This document shows positions 58,158 through 64,000 of a DNA stretch of 64,000 nucleotides, in pieces. The stretch is taken from contig CM056381.1 of assembly GCA_029718625.1 (NCBI GenBank), positions 52,322,157 through 52,386,156 on the forward strand. Reading direction: 5' to 3'. Each line of letters begins with the position of its first letter. Within the stretch, counting starts at the first letter, position 1. Position numbers and translations under genes: made by a program. Source of the DNA: Synaphobranchus kaupii. Taxonomy: Eukaryota; Chordata; Actinopteri; Anguilliformes; Synaphobranchidae. Below the pieces are notes generated by a model that saw only the letters and a program-made list of their open reading frames with translations, ran no database searches and had not been told where the DNA came from.

Positions 58158-58361
58158 TTTATTTGTATAGCACCTTTCTAATACAAGGATGCAAAGAGAA
58201 ATAATGGTAATTACAATAATAATATAAAATACAAAACAATATAAAACAGATTCAACAGTGCTACATTAGAATAAAATAACTATGTAGAGAATGACATATT
58301 GCTAAATTACACAAGTCTCTCTTCTTCAAAATTACTGAAGCCTCTCTTCACAAATTGGCAT

Positions 58362-60358
58362 TCAGGAAAACAAGCTCACGTACTGTACCTTTCCAGGGCT
58401 GAGCCTGTTTCTCCTGTCAGTTATGATTTGCCCCATCTTCGAAAAGATTCGCTCTGATGGCACTGAAGTCGCCACAATGCAGAGCCTTGTCTTCATGACT
58501 GCACAGGTGTTCTTGAAAACAAGGGCGCGAGATCTCCACCATTCCAGAGGGTCGGCCATTCGGGGTATGAGCTGCTCAGACAGGAACCCTTTAACCTCCA
58601 GCATTGCCTCTGTTAAGGGGTTTTGGACCCCTGGCCTTAGGGTGGTGACACGCTCCTCAAAATCGGCCCAAACCAGAGGCACTGATTCCCTGGGAGGATT
58701 GACAGGTGGGTCAGCCTCCCCTTCCTCTGTGCTGGATGTTGCTGGTGGCGGTGGTCTTGCTACCCTCGATGCTGCTCCCACCACCCTTGTCACAGCATCC
58801 TCTGCATATCTTTCCTGCACAAATGCATGCTTCTTGAACCTGGGGTCCAAAAGTGCAGCCTCTGCTAGCACATTCACTTGCTCAATCCCCCCAAATCGTT
58901 TGGCTAATTCCACCATAAGGATGTCAACCATCTCATTGACTGGCTGGTGGGTGGAGGGCTTTCTCTGCCGGTGTGCAGTAGCCCTCTGGAGCCCTCTCGC
59001 TATGAGAATAGCTTTTGACCCCATCACAAACCTGTGAAAAAATGGAATATTATTATACTATAGTACTATAAAAAAATTTTTTCTTGTTTACTATAATGCA
59101 GTTATAGCCTGCTAGTTCAAAGTTATATTTGAATCATATGCATTACATTATTACACTATTTTTACATACCTCTCTGAGCTCAGCTCCACAGTCCCATTCT
59201 TCCAGGGATAGCGCAGGTAGTTGAGGATTCACCAAGGCCAGAGTGGAGACGAGGGGTTCCTTGACTTCAGTGATGCGCTTCAACATGTAGTAGGTCGAAT
59301 TCCACCACGTAGCCACATCTTGTTTCAGCCGCAGTTGGGCCTGTCCCATTTGCAGCTGCACCTCTCAAAGCTTTGCAGAGGCCACAGTGCTTCTGCGTGT
59401 ATATTCAGTTATGGCTTTGACCTTTTGGATGAGTTCTTGAATTTGAGGCTGCTGGATTCCATATCTGACTGTTAGATTTAATATATGTGCAAAACAATTC
59501 AGGTGATTCCAGTGTACAATGTCATTCACAGCCTTCTTTATATTGGCTGCACTGTCACTGACACAGGCGACAATCTTGTCACTGATGGCCCATTCGGTGG
59601 CTATCTTGCCCAATTCTTTAGCCAGATTTGCAGCTGTGTGGTTTTCTTTCATTTCAAAACAGTCCAATAAATTTGACTGCAGTTTGAAGTCACTTATATA
59701 GTGACATGTAACAGACATGTAGCCAGTTGTTGTGCTGGAGGTCCAGCAGTCGGTCGTTAAGCACACAGCGGGTGCTGTCTTGATTTTTTCTAGAAGGTCA
59801 GCTCTCACTTTGTCATACAGATTGGCAATTATCTGTCTGGAAATTGTGCTTCTACTGGGAAGCACATATGAGGGGTCAAGTGCTTTTGTGTAGTCCCTAA
59901 ATCCCCTGTCATCCACAACTGAAAATGGCTGGAAATCTGTGGCAATCATCTTAACCAGAGCCTGGTCTACCTTGCTCTGCTGTAGTGGCATCATGGGTCT
60001 TGAGACAAATCCCCCCATGTAAGTTTGCCTCTGCCGTTTACTCTGTGCTGATTGGTCCTGTCCTGAGGTTGTTTGTGTGCTGGTACCTGGTGTGGTTGTT
60101 GTTGCAGATGTACTGCTGAATGAAGCAGATGTGGTTGCTGTTGCTGTTTCTGAAGTAGTTTGTGCAGCTGTAGTCAGGTCTTGTCTGACCTGTTGTAAAA
60201 GCACTGTGGGGTGTTTGCTGCTTAAATGCCTTCTCATGTTTGATGTGCTTCCCCCTCGAAAACGATAAAAGCAACCTGCATAGGTGGCATCTTGCATGCG
60301 TTGGACTATCCATGTCAAAATGCATCCAAACATCACTTTTCCGGCGTGAACTATTCAT
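58362..60358 (-). pseudogene. hAT-family transposase with BED finger
   Basis: The start is ATG at 60358 (MNSSRRKSDVWMHFDMDS), with the BED-finger CxxC pair at codons 24 and 27. The matching MRRHLSSKHP histidines are one frame off, after a G-run (plus 60251-60255). The main frame then carries LTTDCWTS, CVSDSAANIKKAV, NCFAHILNL and TEYTRRSTVASAKL. A single TGA at 59362-59364 is followed in frame by EVQLQMG...DVATWWNSTYYML. A GTATGT donor near 59168 and TTTTTTCACAG acceptor near 59035 suggest an intron. The last exon has LLDPRFKK, WWRSRALVF and VPSERIFSKMGQIITDRR, the hAT dimerisation region. Confidence 0.88.
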
Positions 60359-60959
60359 TTTCCTTCACTAAAAATAACCGTCTCTCTTCTTGACTCTAAT
60401 ATCTTTTGGTCAGAAAGCAACGCAATGAAGGCCTAGCAGCAACACGGCGTTGTAAACATGCGCACACGCCAGAGTTGTAGTTCATCTTAAAAAAAGGCAG
60501 CGGTTGCAATCATTTTTTGATTCAATGACTAAATAATTACCTTTGTGAGACGAACGTGAAGTAGGCTATGTTGTGAATACTTTCTACGCCGTCACACAGA
60601 GACTAACGTTAGCGGAGCAGAGCCGCGAACTCCAGCAGTAACAAACGAGACCGACTGACTAACACACACACTGCAGTATTCAACTCTGAGGTGAATAACT
60701 CTTATACGAAATATTGGTAATAAAAAATAACTGAAATAACTGTATTGATTTGAAATGGTTTTATTGTTTCCGTTTTAAAAAGTCCGTCATTCTGCTTAAA
60801 AGACGTGAACTGCAGTCAGTCCCATAGATCAGAACGGCATCACACAGTCTGCTAATCAGAAATTACAGACTGTTGAATTTCATGATTGATCAATCAGAAC
60901 TGAGTAGTAGTAAACTACTAAAAAGGGACAAATTAAAATTCATGGACGGTTACTGACTG

Positions 60960-61190
60960 TGGTATGGAACTTGTGAGTGGGTGATTCGTACGTGCAGCCA
61001 GAACTTCAGCTCAGGGCAGGGGGCGGGTTCCGGGGCTGGGAGAGCGAGTACTGGGTGACCGAGTGAGTGAATGTTTCGTGCAACCCGAGTTAGACAGCTC
61101 CGGGCGGGCTGGGAGAGCAAGTGAGTGAGTGATTCGTGCAGCCAGACCTTCAGCTCAGGGCAGGGAGAGCGAGTACGGAGTTGAAACAAG
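60960..61190. repeat. Subterminal repeats of the hAT element
   Basis: About three imperfect copies of GAGTGATTCGTGCAGCCAGA with CTTCAGCTCAGGGCAGGG and GGGAGAGCGAGTAC lie toward the 5' end of the transposase side. Such arrays often bind hAT transposase. That role is inferred. Confidence 0.7.
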
Positions 61191-61459
61191 CGCCAAAGTG
61201 GTTGCTTTCTCACAGGGCTAGGTTAATACAGTGATTTACTTGATACATTTCCACAAATACAGTTAATATAAGAGTTGCACAATAGTGTTAGTACCACGTT
61301 GTCTCGCCTCGTCTTCGCAGTTCGCATTAGCAAGTAGCAGGTAGGAGGGGCGAGTCAGTGAACGAGTTAGTGGAGGAGAGGACTTGTCACTCCTGAGTCA
61401 GTAAAAAGAGTCGTTCGTTTCGAACGATTCGTTCAAACTCGCACATCACTAGTTTGCAG

Positions 61460-62002
61460 TCAAACCCCATTTACTTTTTTCAAATTGGGCTTGGCGAAGC
61501 CAGGCTAATGTCATTATATCAAAATTTGTACATCTAATGTTCTTTTAACGATGTGAATAGAGTTCAATTGGCCATATTTAGCTAGCTAACTAACTAGCGT
61601 TTTTTACCTTTCTGTTGTGTGCGCAGGTAGTTCCCTGCAGCACCAACAGACAGAAAAAAAATGGAGCCACATTGGCTACGTTAACCATGAGAGTTCTGAT
61701 TCACTTTAACAATACATGTTCAAGTTATTTAATACTGGTTAGGCTAACGTTACCAAGCGTAACAAGCCTGTGTGTGGCTAGCTAGCCTAGAAGCTAACGC
61801 CGTTGTAATAACGTTACTATTTTGGTCACCTTCCTAAGCCAGTACACCCAAGTTCGCTACTTCTAACTAGCGAGGTTGCCTGACTAGCTAGCCTATTTAA
61901 GCTTATCAGTTAATTGATGATAGCTTGAATATAGAATGTTAGATAGGTGAAAGAACTTCTATAGCCTATCCGTTAACCGGAACTCCACTGGTCAATCACA
62001 TC
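61460..62002. other. Unassigned spacer
   Basis: GGGCTTGGCGAAGCCAGGCTA at about 61487 is a fish-repeat-like phrase. The rest holds no recognised feature. Confidence 0.35.
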
Positions 62003-62132
62003 GGGGGGTATGTCAGAAAACGGGTTTACTGGAATCTCTGAGTTTGCTAACCCTGAGATTGAATTGAATTAATCTCAGGGTTAGCAAACTCAAAATTGTC
62101 ACTAAACCCGCTTTCTGGAATACTCCCCCGAA
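62003..62132. mobile_element. Foldback MITE (~130 bp)
   Basis: Long inverted arms, GAGTTTGCTAACCCTGAGAT and ATCTCAGGGTTAGCAAACTC, meet at a GAATTGAATT centre. They extend outward through AACGGGTTTA/TAAACCCGCTT to TCGGGGGGTAT/ATACTCCCCCGA. There are no coding bases. Confidence 0.82.
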
Positions 62133-62870
62133 TAGTCAGTTACATCAACTACCCAAATCGGCTAGGCTACTAATAACACAGAGAAAGGGACCACTTCACG
62201 TGAACAGAAACATGTAGCGTAATACTACGATTTTCAGAAATAATATGGTTATTATTACCTTGTATTTTCCAAGTACCTCGAATGTCGAACGTAGAGCTAT
62301 TCCTGTTGTATCCAGCAGATTAGATGTAGTTTTTCTGAAAGAGCAAACTATTTATGCTCCGGGGTTTTAAACTTTAAAGTTGAGGACTAGTTGAGGACTA
62401 GAAGAATTGGCAATGTAAGGCATATATTCTATTTACTAAACGAAAAGGCTAGAAAAACTATTCGTGGGCTTCAGTTGCTGCCCACGTTTCACTGCCTCAC
62501 TGCCTGACACCATCTAGTGGTCAAAATCACTAAACATGGCGGCGCCCCCATTGCAAAACATTGTAAACGCGTATATATTTATATTTAATTCGAAAACCAC
62601 TGATCAAATCCGCTCCAAAATGTAATGGGTTCGTCCTTGGCCCATACTACACATACATACTATACTACACACAAACTGGTCTGGTAGTTTTTACGTAATC
62701 CTGCCCACAAACAAACACACAAACAAACAAACAAACAAACTCACCCACACCACCGAAAACATACCCTTCCGCCCCCAGCAGAATAAGTAATATTTTTAAA
62801 ATAGCGTACATATAGCATTTTTACAAACGTATGCAGACATGTTTGTGGGTCAGATGATGGAAAATAAGTA
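62133..62870. other. Unassigned spacer
   Basis: It contains a CAAA-repeat tract at 62706-62740. Nothing else is recognised. Confidence 0.4.
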
Positions 62871-62872
62871 AT

Positions 62873-63839
62873 AGTAGGGGAGAACCGGGACGAAAGAAAC
62901 ACGGGACGAAAGAATAACATTGATTTTTGCGAAAACTACAGAAACCCGAATGCCGTAGATCAGTCAGTATGTGACACATGTGTAATCATTTCACTCTGCA
63001 AAAAACCAGTGATGTGCGTCCCGTTTTGGCGGAGTGCTAGACCAAAGTTATTTTTGACAGCTGAAAATAAAATATCGAAACTGGAAGTGTTTTTCAGTTG
63101 TATAAGTGTGTTTATGTTTTGAATTTTCCAAACATGCATAATTTTCTTAACACAACTGTTGACTAAAGGACAGCATAGGTTTCAAATGGCATGCTTGCGA
63201 GACTTAGCTGCTAACCAACTTGAAAGCAAGCGAGACACGAGCGGGACGAAAGACACACTGTTAAAATGCCATGGTGAAAATCAATGCACAACCTTGGAAT
63301 GCGTATTGACCCCATCAGAACCGAGTATTCAACAATGCCTGGTATAATAAGCATCAATAAATGATGTCTAGTAGCTATTAATAAAGGTGAGTTGCTATTA
63401 AATCATCAATTTCAGACCGTTTAACGTTGCGATGCAAAATTCTATTAATTATGCGACATTATGCTGTTGACTTATACCATTATTCATTGACTCGTCCCTA
63501 ACATGGCATTTTGCCTGACAGTACATTTGTTGAAAGGAATGAGCATAAAAAACAACAAGACAGAGATAAGACTGCTAAAACACACTTTCCCTCACGTGAT
63601 TCTTTCGTCCCGATTCAGTGTGTTTTTCGTCCCGCACGGCAGGGACGAAAGACACATTGCACTCATCCTGTTTGCAGCCAATTTATACTTGTTTAGGCTG
63701 GTAACAAAATTCCCGTTGCTATTAGTGAGGGACACATACAAGTTGTTTGTCAGAAAATATGGCCTCTCTAGCTCTATTGACTTTCGAGTAAACCGGATGA
63801 ATGTAAAAAGTTAATATTTCGACCCGGTTCTCCCCTACT
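62873..63839. mobile_element. Iterated-motif element III (0.97 kb)
   Basis: The 16-bp inverted ends AGTAGGGGAGAACCGG and CCGGTTCTCCCCTACT lie between possible 3-bp duplications AAT (a TA duplication with slightly shorter ends is equally possible). The motif CGGGACGAAAGACACA, or its core GGGACGAAAG, recurs in both orientations at about 62885, 62902, 63242, 63602, 63626 and 63651, with cores at 63017 and 63492. Short frames at 63503-63814 lack known domains. Confidence 0.78.
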
Positions 63840-63947
63840 AATTGTCTTAACATAATAATAGTTATATTTGCAAACAGAATTTTGTGAACACAAGGATATC
63901 TATGCTCTGTAGGACCACACAGGTTTTGATAGAAATCCAAATATTCC

Positions 63948-63950
63948 AAA

Positions 63951-63981
<31 letters not shown>

Positions 63982-63992
63982 TAATAATAATA
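63948..63992. repeat. AAATA/AAT microsatellite
   Basis: AAATAAATAAATAA passes into an (AAT)n run at the window edge, followed by TACATTTTAT. It is possibly the tail of a minus-strand LINE continuing outside. Confidence 0.85.
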
Positions 63993-64000
63993 CATTTTAT

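Larger units (their letters stand above)
57510..61451 (-). mobile_element. hAT transposon (3.94 kb) with decayed transposase
   Basis: The ends are TAGTGATGGGAGGTTCGACT and the inverted GTTCAAACTCGCACATCACTA. The flanking 8-bp sites GTTTCCAG (57502-57509) and GTTTGCAG (61452-61459) differ at one position. Both termini carry GACTCTTTTTACT-type subterminal words. The transposase gene is on the minus strand. An (AAT)n tract followed by TTTATTTGTATAGCACC (58123-58200) looks like the tail of a truncated minus-strand LINE inserted in it. Confidence 0.9.

Noticed and set aside
58423..59037. Plus-strand 204-codon ORF
   Set aside because: It is the shadow of the hAT transposase C-terminal exon on the minus strand, which carries the recognisable dimerisation motifs.

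Overview
The window is a repeat-dense stretch of a ray-finned fish (teleost-type) genome. This is an inference from element content: Tc1 elements of the Sleeping Beauty kind with IR/DR ends, DIRS-type tyrosine-recombinase retroelements, an L2/CR1-type LINE, fish-style tRNA-headed SINEs, hAT and Harbinger-like MITEs and Ty3/Gypsy-like LTRs. AT-rich spacers and microsatellites fit the same picture. I recognise no host protein-coding gene. Every protein signature I could identify belongs to a transposable element.

Layout. 1-12.3 kb is a mosaic: the 3' part of a Tc1 element, a minisatellite with Tc1-type fragments nearby, a complete 1.9 kb Harbinger-like MITE (1960-3891) with a 3-bp target duplication, a tRNA-derived SINE inside an older dispersed repeat, a Sleeping-Beauty-like end joined to a LINE fragment, and a first copy of a 1.2 kb repeat. 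12.3-27.3 kb is one minus-strand DIRS-type retroelement bounded by ~140-bp inverted repeats. At least three insertions have swollen it: a 1.5 kb solo LTR in RNase H, a 6.9 kb foldback-like element in the reverse transcriptase (with tandem-repeat arms, tRNA-like sequences and a nested hAT MITE), and a 2.0 kb element (4-bp TSD) carrying an iterated 18-bp motif.

27.3-41.9 kb holds Tc1 debris, a second Harbinger-like copy with a 248-bp MITE nested in it, a full-length but broken Sleeping-Beauty-like element (31725-33288), a SINE, a solo LTR with a 4-bp TSD (39326-40456) and long unassigned spacers. A second DIRS copy begins at 41953 and has gag joined directly to the recombinase by an internal deletion. 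44.4-45.2 kb is another iterated-motif element. 45.2-53.1 kb is a Gypsy-like LTR and broken gag whose coding sequence runs into a GC-rich minisatellite. A 5.07 kb L2-type LINE with two undamaged ORFs (47583-48443 and 48522-51656) sits cleanly inside that minisatellite. 57.5-61.5 kb is a complete-ended hAT transposon with a decayed transposase. 62.9-63.8 kb is a third iterated-motif element.

Functionally, the only apparently intact coding capacity is the LINE: an ORF1 with a Cys-rich N terminus and SGNH-hydrolase motifs, and an ORF2 with endonuclease and reverse transcriptase. The most unusual signals are the three elements with internally iterated family-specific motifs, the foldback element with outward-facing tRNA-like sequences, and the precise LINE insertion in a coding minisatellite.
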